From: Streptomyces sp. GS7
GTDB lineage: Bacteria; Actinomycetota; Actinomycetes; Streptomycetales; Streptomycetaceae
DNA: 64,000 nucleotides
Direction of reading: 5' to 3'
Assembly: GCF_009834125.1 (NCBI RefSeq)
Contig: NZ_CP047146.1
Span: 1,543,501-1,607,500, forward strand
This document shows, piece after piece, positions 27,439 through 36,948 of this stretch; the stretch's first letter is position 1, and each line of letters begins with the position of its first letter. The notes under the pieces were generated by a model. That model saw only the letters and a list, made by a program, of their open reading frames with translations. It had not been told where the DNA came from and made no database searches. The translations under genes and the position numbers were made by a program.

Positions 27439-28785
27439 CGCCGTGTCCGCCCCTTCGGCCGCCCGCTCCAGGATGCGGGCGGCCACCGCCGGCGAGTCCA
27501 CCAGCGGGTGCAGCGCCAGCGCGCGCAGCGCCGCGGAGCGGTCCTTGAACACCGCGGCCTCCACCGTCGCCCGCTCCACCGCCTTGACCTGGAGCATCAG
27601 CCCCAACTGGTCCTCGCGCAGCGGCGCGCAGGGCAGCGGGCGGGCCCCCTCGGCGCCCACCTCGCACACCGTCTCCACGATCGCGTCCGGCGCCAGCTGC
27701 GGCACCGTCGTGCCGTTGCGGACGTTGAGGATCAGCCGTCGGCCGGTGTCGTGGACGAGGGCGTGCATCAGGGCCAGCGCCACCCGGTCGTAGCCGCCCC
27801 CCTCCAGGTCGTGGCTGTCGCGCTGCCAGCCGCCGCTCGCCTCCCGGCTGTGCGCCATGTATGTCTCCTCGCGCTCCAGCCGGGTCCGCTCCCACAGCTC
27901 GTACGCCGCGTCCGGGGAGCCGGCCGCGGCGGCCCGCTCGAAGAAGGAGCCCTGCTGCCGGTCGAGGAACTCGCCGCGGGTCTGGTCGGTGTCCCGTACG
28001 GAGTGCAGGGTCTCGCGGCGGAAGTAGTAGTAGTGGAGGTACTCGTTGGGCAGTGAGCCCAGGGTGCGCAGCCAGTCGGCGCCGAAGAGCCGGCCCTCCT
28101 CGAAGGAGCCCAGGGCCGCCTCGTCGGCCAGCAGGCCGGGCAGCAGATCGGTGCCGTCGAGGGTCAACGACCGCAGCCAGCCGAGGTGGTTGAGCCCCAC
28201 GTAGTCGTAGCGGGACCGCGCCGGGTCGGACAGCGCCGCCGGGTCCGCGCCGGCCGCGCGGGCCGCGCGCCGCACCAGCCCCACGGGGGAATCGCAGATC
28301 CCGATGACGCGGTCACCCAGCACCTGGGACATCGCCTCGGTGATCATGCCCGCGGGGTTGGTGAAGTTGATGACCCACGCGCCCGGGGCGAGCGCCGCGA
28401 CCCGCTCGGCGATGTGCACTGCCACCGGGATCGTCCGCAGCCCGTAGAGCACCCCGCCCGCGCCGACCGTCTCCTGGCCGAGCACGCCCTCCGACATCGG
28501 GATCCGCTCGTCGCGGATCCGGCCGGCGGTCCCGCCGACCCGTATCGCGGAGAAGACGAAGTCGGCTCCGGTCAGCGCGGCGTCCAGGGAGTCCGCCACT
28601 CGTACGGGTACCGCTCCGCGGCGGCCCTCGGCCAGCCGCGCCAGCACCTCGGAGATCACCGCGACCCGCCGCGGATCGGTGTCGTAGAGCGTCAGCCCGG
28701 AGACGGAGCGTGCCGGGTCGTCCAGCAGCGCGCGGTAGACCAGCGGCACCCGGAAGCCGCCCCCGCCGAGAATGGAGAGCTTCAT
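27430..28785 (-). CDS. 6-phospho-beta-glucosidase, GH4 family
   Basis: A 451-residue NAD- and metal-dependent glycosidase of family GH4. The dinucleotide fold is at the N terminus (KLSILGGGGFRVPLVYRAL), and GVLGQETVGAGGVLYGLRTI follows. Metal ligands are in ICDSPVGLVRRA (Cys) and VGLNHLGWLRS (His). TNPAGMITEA binds substrate. These enzymes cleave 6-phospho-beta-glucosides by an oxidation-elimination route. The gene is divergent from a PfkB kinase with about 65 bp between them, which suggests a shared sugar-phosphate pathway; no transporter is adjacent. The last codon and stop come from the 28-bp tandem repeat. Confidence 0.9.
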   Translation of the reverse strand: MKLSILGGGGFRVPLVYRALLDDPARSVSGLTLYDTDPRRVAVISEVLARLAEGRRGAVPVRVADSLDAALTGADFVFSAIRVGGTAGRIRDERIPMSEGVLGQETVGAGGVLYGLRTIPVAVHIAERVAALAPGAWVINFTNPAGMITEAMSQVLGDRVIGICDSPVGLVRRAARAAGADPAALSDPARSRYDYVGLNHLGWLRSLTLDGTDLLPGLLADEAALGSFEEGRLFGADWLRTLGSLPNEYLHYYYFRRETLHSVRDTDQTRGEFLDRQQGSFFERAAAAGSPDAAYELWERTRLEREETYMAHSREASGGWQRDSHDLEGGGYDRVALALMHALVHDTGRRLILNVRNGTTVPQLAPDAIVETVCEVGAEGARPLPCAPLREDQLGLMLQVKAVERATVEAAVFKDRSAALRALALHPLVDSPAVAARILERAAEGADTAGA

Positions 28786-28852
28786 GGGGCGGAACGTACC
28801 GCAGCATCGGGCACACTGGCGGCACGAGTTGAGTACGAGAGGGGCGAGCGCG

Positions 28853-30001
28853 GTGAGCACTGGCCGACGCGATGTCCAACCGCCCGCGGGACCGGCCGCC
28901 GTGCCGCCGGGCCTCGATCCGCTGGCCGCGGTGCGCGCCGAAGGCGATCCGCGCACCGATGTCTACCTCACCGGCACGGTCTTCCTCGACATCATCTTCA
29001 CCGGCCTGGATTCCGCCCCGGTCCGCGGCACCGAGTCCTGGGCCCGCGGCATGGGCTCCAGCCCCGGCGGCGTCGCCAACATGGCCACCGCCCTGGCCCG
29101 GCTCGGCCTGCGCACCTCCCTGGCCGCGGCGTTCGGCGACGACATGTACGGCGAGTACTGCTGGGAGGCGCTCGAACAGGGCGAGGGCATCGACCTGGAG
29201 CTCTCCCGCAAGGTCCCCGGCTGGCACTCCCCGGTCACCGTCTCCATGGCCTACGAGGGCGAGCGCACGATGGTCTCGCACGGCCACGAGGCGCCGCCTC
29301 CGGAGCACGCCTTCGACGGCAAGCACGCCCCCGGCTGCCCGCCGCCGTCCCGCGCCTGCATCGCCTCGCTCGTCCCCGGCCGCCGGGAGGGCTGGCTGGG
29401 CTGCGCGGCGGGCCGCGGCAGCCGGATCTTCGCCGACGTCGGCTGGGACGACAGCGGCCGCTGGGACCCGGCCGACCTCGCCGACCTGGAGCACTGCGAG
29501 GCGTTCCTCCCCAATGCCGAGGAGGCGATGCGCTACACCCGCACCAGCTGTCCGCGGGCCGCCGCCCGCAAGCTCGCCGACCTCGTGCCGCTCGCGGTCG
29601 TCACGCTCGGCCCGGAGGGCGCCTACGCGGTGGACGGGCGCAGCGGCGAGAGCGCCGAGGTGCCCGGTATCGCGGTCGAGGCGCTGGACCCGACCGGCGC
29701 CGGGGACGTCTTCGTGGCCGGGTTCGTCACCGGCACCCTCGCGGAGTGGCCGCTGGCCGACCGGCTGGCCTTCGCCGGGCTGAGCGCCGCCCTGTCCGTG
29801 CAGGAGTTCGGCGGCTCGCTCTCCGCGCCCGGCTGGGCGGAGATCGCGGCCTGGTGGCGGGGGGTGCGCGCCTGCGGGACACCGGCCGCGGCCGGGCTGT
29901 GCCGCCAGTACGGGTTCCTCGACGCCGTGCTGCCGGCCGCGTACCGGCCGGCGCCGCTGGCCCGCGCGGTCCCCACCATCGGCTTCCGCCGCCCGGCCTG
30001 A
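28853..30001 (+). CDS. PfkB-family carbohydrate kinase
   Basis: A 382-residue ribokinase/PfkB-type kinase. The N-terminal substrate part is DVYLTGTVFLDIIF followed by SSPGGVANMATALARLGLRT, and the C-terminal signature DPTGAGDVFVAGF carries the catalytic Asp and anion hole. The first 35 residues are proline-rich and variable. GTG 28853 was chosen because of the AGGGGCG upstream; ATG 28772 lies inside the divergent GH4 start and is unlikely. It probably phosphorylates a sugar in the same pathway as GH4. A strong hairpin follows about 38 bp after the stop. Confidence 0.85.
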   Translation: MSTGRRDVQPPAGPAAVPPGLDPLAAVRAEGDPRTDVYLTGTVFLDIIFTGLDSAPVRGTESWARGMGSSPGGVANMATALARLGLRTSLAAAFGDDMYGEYCWEALEQGEGIDLELSRKVPGWHSPVTVSMAYEGERTMVSHGHEAPPPEHAFDGKHAPGCPPPSRACIASLVPGRREGWLGCAAGRGSRIFADVGWDDSGRWDPADLADLEHCEAFLPNAEEAMRYTRTSCPRAAARKLADLVPLAVVTLGPEGAYAVDGRSGESAEVPGIAVEALDPTGAGDVFVAGFVTGTLAEWPLADRLAFAGLSAALSVQEFGGSLSAPGWAEIAAWWRGVRACGTPAAAGLCRQYGFLDAVLPAAYRPAPLARAVPTIGFRRPA

Positions 30002-30039
30002 GCGGCGCCGGACCCGCCGCCCGCCCCGCCCCCGCTCCT

Positions 30040-30061
30040 CCCGCCGGGAAATCCCGGCGGG
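30040..30061 (+). terminator. Hairpin terminator after PfkB kinase
   Basis: Perfect 10-bp stem CCCGCCGGGA / TCCCGGCGGG around AA. It separates the sugar kinase from the phoH unit. Confidence 0.75.
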
Positions 30062-30186
30062 CCTGTCGGTGCCCCGTCGTACTCTGGTAGCGCAAGGAGC
30101 CCGGTGCGGGCAGCTCGGCAGCTCTGCCGGGGACCGCACCCGCGATGAGCAAAGGATGGGGGTTGAGCAGGCCGCACGGCCTACCC

Positions 30187-31191
<1,005 letters not shown>

Positions 31192-31230
31192 GCCGCACTG
31201 CGCGATCAAGAAGCGAGACGCACCCTCCCC

Positions 31231-31728
31231 ATGTCGATCGACGTCAACAACGAGTCCGGAACGGACATCGACGAGCAGGCGATCCTGGACGTCGCCCGCT
31301 ATGCCATCGCCCGGATGCGCATCCACCCGCTCTCCGAGCTGTCCGTCATCGTCGTGGACGCCGAGGCCATGGAGCAGCTCCACCTCCAGTGGATGGACCT
31401 CCCGGGCCCGACCGATGTCATGTCCTTCCCGATGGACGAGCTGCGCCCGCCGGCCAAGGACGACGAGGAGCCCCCGCAGGGGCTCCTCGGTGACATCGTG
31501 CTGTGCCCGGAGGTCGCCGCGAAGCAGGGCGAGCAGGCCCCGACGGGGCACAGCATGGACGAGGAACTCCAGCTGCTGACCGTCCACGGCGTGCTCCACC
31601 TGCTCGGCTACGACCACGAGGAGCCGGACGAGAAGGCCGAGATGTTCGGGCTCCAGGCGGCGATCATCGACGGCTGGCGGGCCGAGCACGGGCTGACCGG
31701 GCCCTCGCCGGCGCCGACCGTGACCTGA
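31231..31728 (+). CDS. ybeY: Endoribonuclease YbeY (rRNA maturation factor)
   Basis: A 165-residue zinc-dependent RNase for 16S rRNA 3'-end maturation. The metal motif [11 protein letters not shown] near residues 130-140 is complete; DVMSFPMDE and [10 protein letters not shown] precede it as in all YbeY proteins. It lies between phoH and the CorC gene with short spacers (39 and 11 bp), so one operon is likely. Confidence 0.95.
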   Translation: MSIDVNNESGTDIDEQAILDVARYAIARMRIHPLSELSVIVVDAEAMEQLHLQWMDLPGPTDVMSFPMDELRPPAKDDEEPPQGLLGDIVLCPEVAAKQGEQAPTGHSMDEELQLLTVHGVLHLLGYDHEEPDEKAEMFGLQAAIIDGWRAEHGLTGPSPAPTVT

Positions 31729-31739
31729 CGGGGCGCCCG

Positions 31740-33056
31740 ATGACCACCCAGCTGATCGCCGTCGCGGTACTCCTCGTCGTGATCGCCTGGCTCGCCGCCT
31801 GCGCGGAGGCCGGGCTGGCGCGGACGACCAGCTTCCGCGCCGAGGAGGCCGTCCGCTCCGGGCGCCGCGGCAGCGCCAGGCTCGCCGCGGTGGCGGCCGA
31901 CCCCACCCGCTATCTGAACGTCGCCCTGCTGGTGCGGGTCGGCTGCGAGATGGCGGCCGGGGTGCTGGTCACCTACACCTGCCTGCGGTCGTTCGACGAG
32001 ACCTGGCAGGCGCTGACCGTCGCCATCGCCGTGATGGTGCTGGTGTCGTACGTCGCCGTCGGGGTGTCGCCGCGCACGATCGGCCGCCAGCACCCGCTGA
32101 ACACCGCCACCGCCGCGGCGTATGTGCTGCTGCCGCTGGCCCGCGTGATGGGGCCGGTGCCCCAGCTGCTGATCCTGCTCGGCAACGCGCTGACGCCCGG
32201 CAAGGGCTTCCGCAAGGGACCGTTCGCCTCCGAGGCCGAACTCCGGTCGCTGGTGGACCTCGCGGAGAAGGAGTCGCTCATCGAGGACGAGGAGCGCCGC
32301 ATGGTGCACTCCGTCTTCCAGCTCGGCGACACCCTCGTGCGGGAGGTGATGGTGCCGCGCACGGACCTGATCTCCGTGGAGCGGTTCAAGACCATCCGGC
32401 AGGCGCTGACCCTCGCCCTGCGCTCCGGGTTCTCCCGGATCCCGGTGACCGGGGAGAACGAGGACGACATCGTCGGCGTCGTCTACCTCAAGGACCTCGC
32501 CCGCAAGGTGCACATCAGCCGGGACGCGGAGAGCGAGCTGGTGTCGTCGGCGATGCGTCCCGCGGTGTTCGTACCGGACACCAAGAACGCCGGCGATCTG
32601 CTGCGGGAGATGCAGCAGGACCGCAACCACGTCGCGGTGGTGATCGACGAGTACGGCGGCACGGCCGGCATCGTCACCATCGAGGACATCCTGGAGGAGA
32701 TCGTCGGGGAGATCACCGACGAGTACGACCGCGAGCTGCCGCCCGTCCAGGACCTGGGCGCCGGCCGCTACCGGGTCACCGCCCGGCTGGACATCGGCGC
32801 GCTGGGCGAGCTGTACGGCCTGGAGCTGGACGACGAGGACGTGGAGACGGTCGGCGGGCTGCTCGCCAAGTTGCTGGGCCGGGTCCCGATCGCCGGGGCG
32901 ACCGCCGAGGTCGACCTCTCCGGTGACGCCTCCGACCCGGACCTCAAGGCGCTGAGGCTGATCGCCGAGTCGCCGGCCGGCCGGCGCAACAAGATCGTCA
33001 CGGTGCTGTGCGAGCCGGTCCGCTCCGAAGTGCGCGGCGACCCGGCCGCGAGCTGA
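31740..33056 (+). CDS. CNNM/CorC-type membrane protein with CBS pair (hemolysin family)
   Basis: A 438-residue membrane protein. The DUF21/CNNM domain (residues 1-160) has about three hydrophobic segments ([57 protein letters not shown]). Then comes a cytosolic CBS pair ([26 protein letters not shown]) and the CorC_HlyC domain at the end. Relatives are implicated in Mg/Co transport; the name hemolysin is historical. It is in the phoH-ybeY operon. Confidence 0.9.
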   Translation: MTTQLIAVAVLLVVIAWLAACAEAGLARTTSFRAEEAVRSGRRGSARLAAVAADPTRYLNVALLVRVGCEMAAGVLVTYTCLRSFDETWQALTVAIAVMVLVSYVAVGVSPRTIGRQHPLNTATAAAYVLLPLARVMGPVPQLLILLGNALTPGKGFRKGPFASEAELRSLVDLAEKESLIEDEERRMVHSVFQLGDTLVREVMVPRTDLISVERFKTIRQALTLALRSGFSRIPVTGENEDDIVGVVYLKDLARKVHISRDAESELVSSAMRPAVFVPDTKNAGDLLREMQQDRNHVAVVIDEYGGTAGIVTIEDILEEIVGEITDEYDRELPPVQDLGAGRYRVTARLDIGALGELYGLELDDEDVETVGGLLAKLLGRVPIAGATAEVDLSGDASDPDLKALRLIAESPAGRRNKIVTVLCEPVRSEVRGDPAAS

Positions 33057-33387
33057 TCGCACCCCTCCCTCCCCGGTGTTCCGGCGCACCCGGCTACTGA
33101 TCTCCAGTGCACCGGAAATTTCCTGAATGCCATTTCCGGCAGACCTGGATTCCCTCCGCGACGCCGTGGAAAGATCGTCGGGCCGGCGCCGGAAAGGGCG
33201 CCGGTTTCCTTTGCCGTACAGGGAAGTCGAAGCGAAATGCGTGCACGGAGAGCCGCGGCGGAGTGCGCCGCCGCGGCAGCGCCGCCGGCGGTGCCGCTCC
33301 CGCGGTGGCATCCCCGGACGCACGCCTGACGCGCCCTGATCCGCATCCGCGTGACCGACGCCCGATGCGTGCACGGCGAAGAGTCCT

Positions 33388-33443
33388 GGCTGAAGAGTCG
33401 GGTGCCCCGGCACAGGGGAGCGGGGCAACCGCACTCTTCAGCC
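33388..33443. terminator. 56-nt imperfect hairpin
   Basis: Outer arms GGCTGAAGAGT and ACTCTTCAGCC are perfectly complementary (11 bp); inner arms GGTGCCCC and GGGGCAACC pair with one bulge. It could be a terminator for the phoH-corC operon, although it is 330 bp downstream of the stop, or an insertion-related structure, as it ends 13 bp before the IS fragment. Confidence 0.5.
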
Positions 33444-33456
33444 ATGGTGCGCCTAG

Positions 33457-33623
33457 GTGTTCTGTCCGGGGAGGTTGTGGACGGTGAGGCAGGTCTCGGC
33501 TGGGATCTTGAACAGGTGAGGGCCTTCCGGGTTCGGTGTGGATTGCGACGTCTACACCGACCGAAAGGCCCTCGTGCCCCACCGTAATGCACCCCTGACC
33601 GAGACTGGACGGCTGCGTCTGGC
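33457..33623 (+). mobile_element. IS481-family fragment, 167 bp, identical to the end of the intact copy
   Basis: Begins directly after CTAG (33453-33456) and runs to the point where the transposase reading frame, after about 30 codons, is lost. By direct reading it is identical to the reverse complement of 4863-5029. Only one terminal repeat is present, so it is an immobile relic. Confidence 0.9.
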
Positions 33624-33871
33624 ACGGCACTCCCTCAGCTAACGCTGGGGGCGCCCCCACGCGGCGTTGCCGAACCGTCCCAATAGCTCCGCTATCAGGA
33701 CGCTCCGGCGCCTTGCGCTCCGCCTCGGCTCTTTGGACGGTCGCCGGAAGCCGAGCCGCACCGCACCAGACGCCGCGGCCTTTCCGACCCTGACCCACCG
33801 GACAGGCCCTGGCCCGCCGTGGAGCCGGAGCGGCCGACCGCGCCGGACCGGTCCCGCATATGCTCGCCCGT

Positions 33872-34237
33872 ATGACCGAAGCCGCACCGCTGGACCCCGA
33901 AGACCGCAAGATCATCACCCTCGCGCGCTCGGCGCGGGCCCGTAACGGCGTGCCCGAGGGCGCCGCCGTCCGCGACGAGACCGGCCGCACCTATGTCGCC
34001 GGCACCGTCGCCCTGGACTCCCTGCAGCTCAGCGCCCTGCAGACGGCGGTCGCGATGGCCGTCGCCAGCGGCGCCACGTCCCTGGAGGCCGCGGCCGTGG
34101 TCACCGACGCCGAGCAGGCCGCCGACGCGGACCGCGCGGCCGTCCGCGACCTGGGCGGCCCCGACACCCCCGTCCTCGTCGCCGCCCCCGACGGCACCCT
34201 GCGCACCACCGTCCCGGCCGCCGGCCCGACGGCCTGA
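33872..34237 (+). CDS. Cytidine deaminase-like protein lacking the zinc motifs
   Basis: A 121-residue protein with the start MTEAAPLDPEDRKIITLARSARARNGVPEGAAVRD and an Ala-rich body, matching proteins annotated as cytidine deaminase between ybeY/corC and era in Streptomyces. However the (H/C)AE and PCxxC zinc and catalytic motifs of cytidine deaminases are not present, and it contains no cysteine. It is thus unlikely to deaminate cytidine; it may be a degenerate or regulatory relative. The start ATG 33872 is preferred; ATG 33860 is in frame. Confidence 0.75.
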   Translation: MTEAAPLDPEDRKIITLARSARARNGVPEGAAVRDETGRTYVAGTVALDSLQLSALQTAVAMAVASGATSLEAAAVVTDAEQAADADRAAVRDLGGPDTPVLVAAPDGTLRTTVPAAGPTA

Positions 34238-34399
34238 CCACACCCGGCGGGGCGCCCCCTGAAGGCGCCCCGCCCGTGCACTCTCATAACCCACGGCTAT
34301 CACCACAACTCTTGGACACCCGGCGGCAGTTCCGGCCATGATCGTGCCAATCGGGGCCCGCCGCCGCGGCCCCGCCCGCACCCGTCCGAGGAGCCCGCC

Positions 34400-35395
34400 G
34401 TGACCGCCCTGCCCACCCGCACCCTGGGACCGCTGACCAGCTCCGCCGTCGCCTTCGGCGCCATGGTCCTCTCGCCCGGCATCTACGGCGAGACCGACGA
34501 GCAGCGCGGCACCACCGCCCTGCACGCCGCCCTCGACGAGGGCGCCACCCATATCGACACCGCCGACGGCTACGGCCCCGACGGCCACAACGAGCGGCTG
34601 ATCGGCGCGGCGCTCACCGGCCGCCGCGACGAGGTGCTGATCGCCACCAAGTTCGGCTTCCGGCTCCCCGAGGGCGTCGAACCGCACCCCTTCCCCGTCA
34701 ACTACGGCTTCGGCGAACTCGCCGTCAACGCCGACCCCCGCCACGTCCGCGGCTACGCCGAAGCCTCGCTGCGCAACCTCCGCACCGACCGCATCGACCT
34801 CTACTACCCCCACTACCCCGACCCGCAGATCCCCTTCGAGGACACCGTCGGCGCGGTCGCCGACCTGATACGCGCCGGGCTGGTGCGCCACCTCGGCCTG
34901 TCCAACGTCACCGCCGACCAGCTGCGCCGCGCCCACGCCGTGCACCCGGTCGCCGCCGTCCAGGTGCAGTGGTCGATGTGGCAGCCCGTCGACGCCGAGC
35001 TGCTGACCGCCGCCCGCGAGCTGGGTGTCGGCATCGTCGCCTGGGGCCCGCTCGGCACCGGCTTCCTCACCGGCACCGTCGAAGAGGTCGCCGAGGACGA
35101 CCTCCGGCGCCATCTGCCGCGCTTCGGCGCGGCCAACCTCAAGGCCAACCGGGACCGCTTCGCCCCCCTCCGGACCATCGCCGCCGACCTCGGGATCACC
35201 CCCGGCCAGCTCGCCCTTTCCTGGCTGCTGCACCAGTACGCACATGTGGTGCCCATCCCCGGCAGCCGCACCCCCGCCCACATCACGGAGAACCTGGCCG
35301 CCGCCCGCATCGCGCTCCCCGCGCACTCCCTCGCCCGGGTCGACGCCGCACTGAAGGCCATCGCCTTCGAGGGCACGGCCGCCGTCGTCGACTGA
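34400..35395 (+). CDS. Aldo/keto reductase
   Basis: A 331-residue NADPH-dependent TIM-barrel oxidoreductase. The catalytic tetrad is visible: Asp and Tyr in HIDTADGYG, Lys in IATKFGF, His in LYYPHYPDP. The NADPH-binding end has PIPGSRTPAHITENLAA. The substrate is unknown. Start GTG 34400 follows CGAGGAG. It separates the cda-like gene from era. Confidence 0.88.
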   Translation: MTALPTRTLGPLTSSAVAFGAMVLSPGIYGETDEQRGTTALHAALDEGATHIDTADGYGPDGHNERLIGAALTGRRDEVLIATKFGFRLPEGVEPHPFPVNYGFGELAVNADPRHVRGYAEASLRNLRTDRIDLYYPHYPDPQIPFEDTVGAVADLIRAGLVRHLGLSNVTADQLRRAHAVHPVAAVQVQWSMWQPVDAELLTAARELGVGIVAWGPLGTGFLTGTVEEVAEDDLRRHLPRFGAANLKANRDRFAPLRTIAADLGITPGQLALSWLLHQYAHVVPIPGSRTPAHITENLAAARIALPAHSLARVDAALKAIAFEGTAAVVD

Positions 35396-35459
35396 GGCCC
35401 GGCGGCCCCGGAGCGGCGGATGGTCGGAGCGGGCGCGGGGATCGGGGAGAATAGGCGCC

Positions 35460-36398
35460 ATGAGCGCTCGTACAGACTCCGCCAGCCCGCACCGCGCCGG
35501 CTTCGCCTGCTTCGTCGGCCGCCCCAACGCGGGCAAGTCCACCCTCACGAACGCTCTCGTGGGTACGAAGGTGGCCATCACCTCCAACCGGCCGCAGACC
35601 ACCCGCCACACCGTCCGCGGCATCGTGCACCGGCCCGACGCCCAGCTGGTCCTCGTCGACACCCCTGGCCTGCACAAGCCGCGCACCCTGCTCGGCGAGC
35701 GCCTGAACGACGTCGTCCGCACCACCTGGTCCGAGGTCGACGTCATCGGCTTCTGCCTGCCCGCCGACCAGAAGATCGGCCCCGGCGACCGCTATATCGC
35801 CGGTGAGCTGGCGGACATCAAGAAGACCCCCAAGGTCGCCATCGTCACCAAGACCGACCTCGTCGACTCCAAGGCGCTGGCCGCCCAGCTGATCGCCATC
35901 GACCAGCTCGGCAGGGAACTGGGCATCGAGTGGGCCGAGATCATCCCGGTCTCCGCCGTCGGCGACACCCAGGTCTCGCTGCTCGCGGACCTGCTCGTAC
36001 CGCTCCTCCCCGAGGGCCCGGCGCTCTACCCCGAGGGCGACCTCACCGACGAGCCCGAGCAGGTCATGGTCGCCGAACTGATCCGCGAGGCCGCGCTGGA
36101 AGGCGTACGTGACGAGCTTCCGCACTCCATCGCCGTCGTCGTCGAGGAGATGATCCCCCGCGAGGACCGCCCCGCCGACAAGCCGCTGCTCGACGTCCAC
36201 GCCAACATCTACATCGAGCGCCCCAGCCAGAAGGGCATCATCATCGGCCCGAAGGGCCGGCGCCTGAAGGAGGTCGGCACGAAGTCCCGCAAGCACATCG
36301 AAGCGCTGCTGGGCACGCCGGTCTTCCTGGACCTGCACGTCAAGGTCGCCAAGGACTGGCAGAGGGACCCGAAGCAACTGCGGAAGTTGGGCTTTTAG
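35460..36398 (+). CDS. era: GTPase Era
   Basis: A 312-residue ribosome-assembly GTPase. G1 GRPNAGKSTLTNAL, G2 region SNRPQTTRHT, G3 VDTPGLHKPR, G4 TKTD (usual NKxD varied at the first residue), and a C-terminal KH domain with GIIIGPKGRRLKEVG. It binds 16S rRNA near the 3' end, consistent with a cluster that also has ybeY and phoH. Its stop is 8 bp before a very long inverted repeat. Confidence 0.95.
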   Translation: MSARTDSASPHRAGFACFVGRPNAGKSTLTNALVGTKVAITSNRPQTTRHTVRGIVHRPDAQLVLVDTPGLHKPRTLLGERLNDVVRTTWSEVDVIGFCLPADQKIGPGDRYIAGELADIKKTPKVAIVTKTDLVDSKALAAQLIAIDQLGRELGIEWAEIIPVSAVGDTQVSLLADLLVPLLPEGPALYPEGDLTDEPEQVMVAELIREAALEGVRDELPHSIAVVVEEMIPREDRPADKPLLDVHANIYIERPSQKGIIIGPKGRRLKEVGTKSRKHIEALLGTPVFLDLHVKVAKDWQRDPKQLRKLGF

Positions 36399-36405
36399 CC
36401 GGTTC

Positions 36406-36948
36406 GCTGCGCTTGGCTGGCTTCCCACGTTTTTGGCTTTCCCGCCGTGGGGGTTCGCGTGTTTGCGCCTTCGGCGCGGGGTGTTGTCCGCTGCGCGGGG
36501 CTGTTGGGGTGCGGTGGCGGTCCTGCGGGGGTGGTGTGCAGGACTGCTTCGCTTTACGTCCTGCACACCACCCCCTCCGGCCCGCCCCCTCCCGTTGGGG
36601 GAGGGGAAAAACGGTGGGTGGGGGCTTGGGCGAGTGGTCCGCTGACGGTTTCCCTCCACCTGTGAACCGGCACGGTCCCACTCACGATCACCCCGTCCTG
36701 GTTTATCCACCCACTCACGGGAGGGGGCGGGCCGGAGGGGTGGGGTGTCCGGACGTAAAGCGAAGCAGTCCGGACACCCCACCCCGCAGGACCGCCACCG
36801 CACCCGACAGCCCCGCGCAGCGGACCCGCCCGCCGCAGGCGCAACGGCGAACAACTCCCGCGGTGGGTCAGCAGGCGACGTGGGAAGCCGCCTCGCGTCA
36901 GGCGCACGGCGGGAAAGCCAAATACGTGGGAATCAGGCCAAGCGCAGC
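36406..36948. repeat. ~540-bp imperfect inverted repeat with nested hairpins between era and bgl
   Basis: Outer arms GCTGCGCTTGGC (36406-36417) and GCCAAGCGCAGC (36937-36948), then TTCCCACGT/ACGTGGGAA, GGCTTTCCCGCCGTG/CACGGCGGGAAAGCC, GTCCGCTGCGCGGGGCTGT against its complement, and a perfect 21-bp pair (36575-36595 with 36717-36737). Each arm contains its own hairpin around TGCTTCGCTTTACGTCC or the mirror GGACGTAAAGCGAAGCA. A loop of about 120 bp lies in the middle. The outer right arm includes the last codons of the beta-glucosidase. No gene is supported inside. Confidence 0.88.

Larger units (their letters stand above)
33057..33871. other. Intergenic 815 bp holding a long hairpin and an IS481 fragment
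   Basis: No gene is supported. 33057-33387 has unconvincing short frames only. It is followed by the hairpin 33388-33443, the truncated IS481 end 33457-33623, and a GGGGGCGCCCCC palindrome near 33647-33658. This break separates corC from the cda-like gene, which are usually close together, so the region is a rearranged insertion hot spot. Confidence 0.6.

Noticed and set aside
26940..27548. Plus-strand frame of 202 codons across res and the right transposon end
   Set aside because: It crosses the element boundary and the 28-bp repeat, and starts in the tnpR promoter region.
33107..33487. Plus-strand frame of 126 codons between corC and the IS fragment
   Set aside because: Arg/Ala-rich, runs into the IS end and has no ribosome site or known domain.
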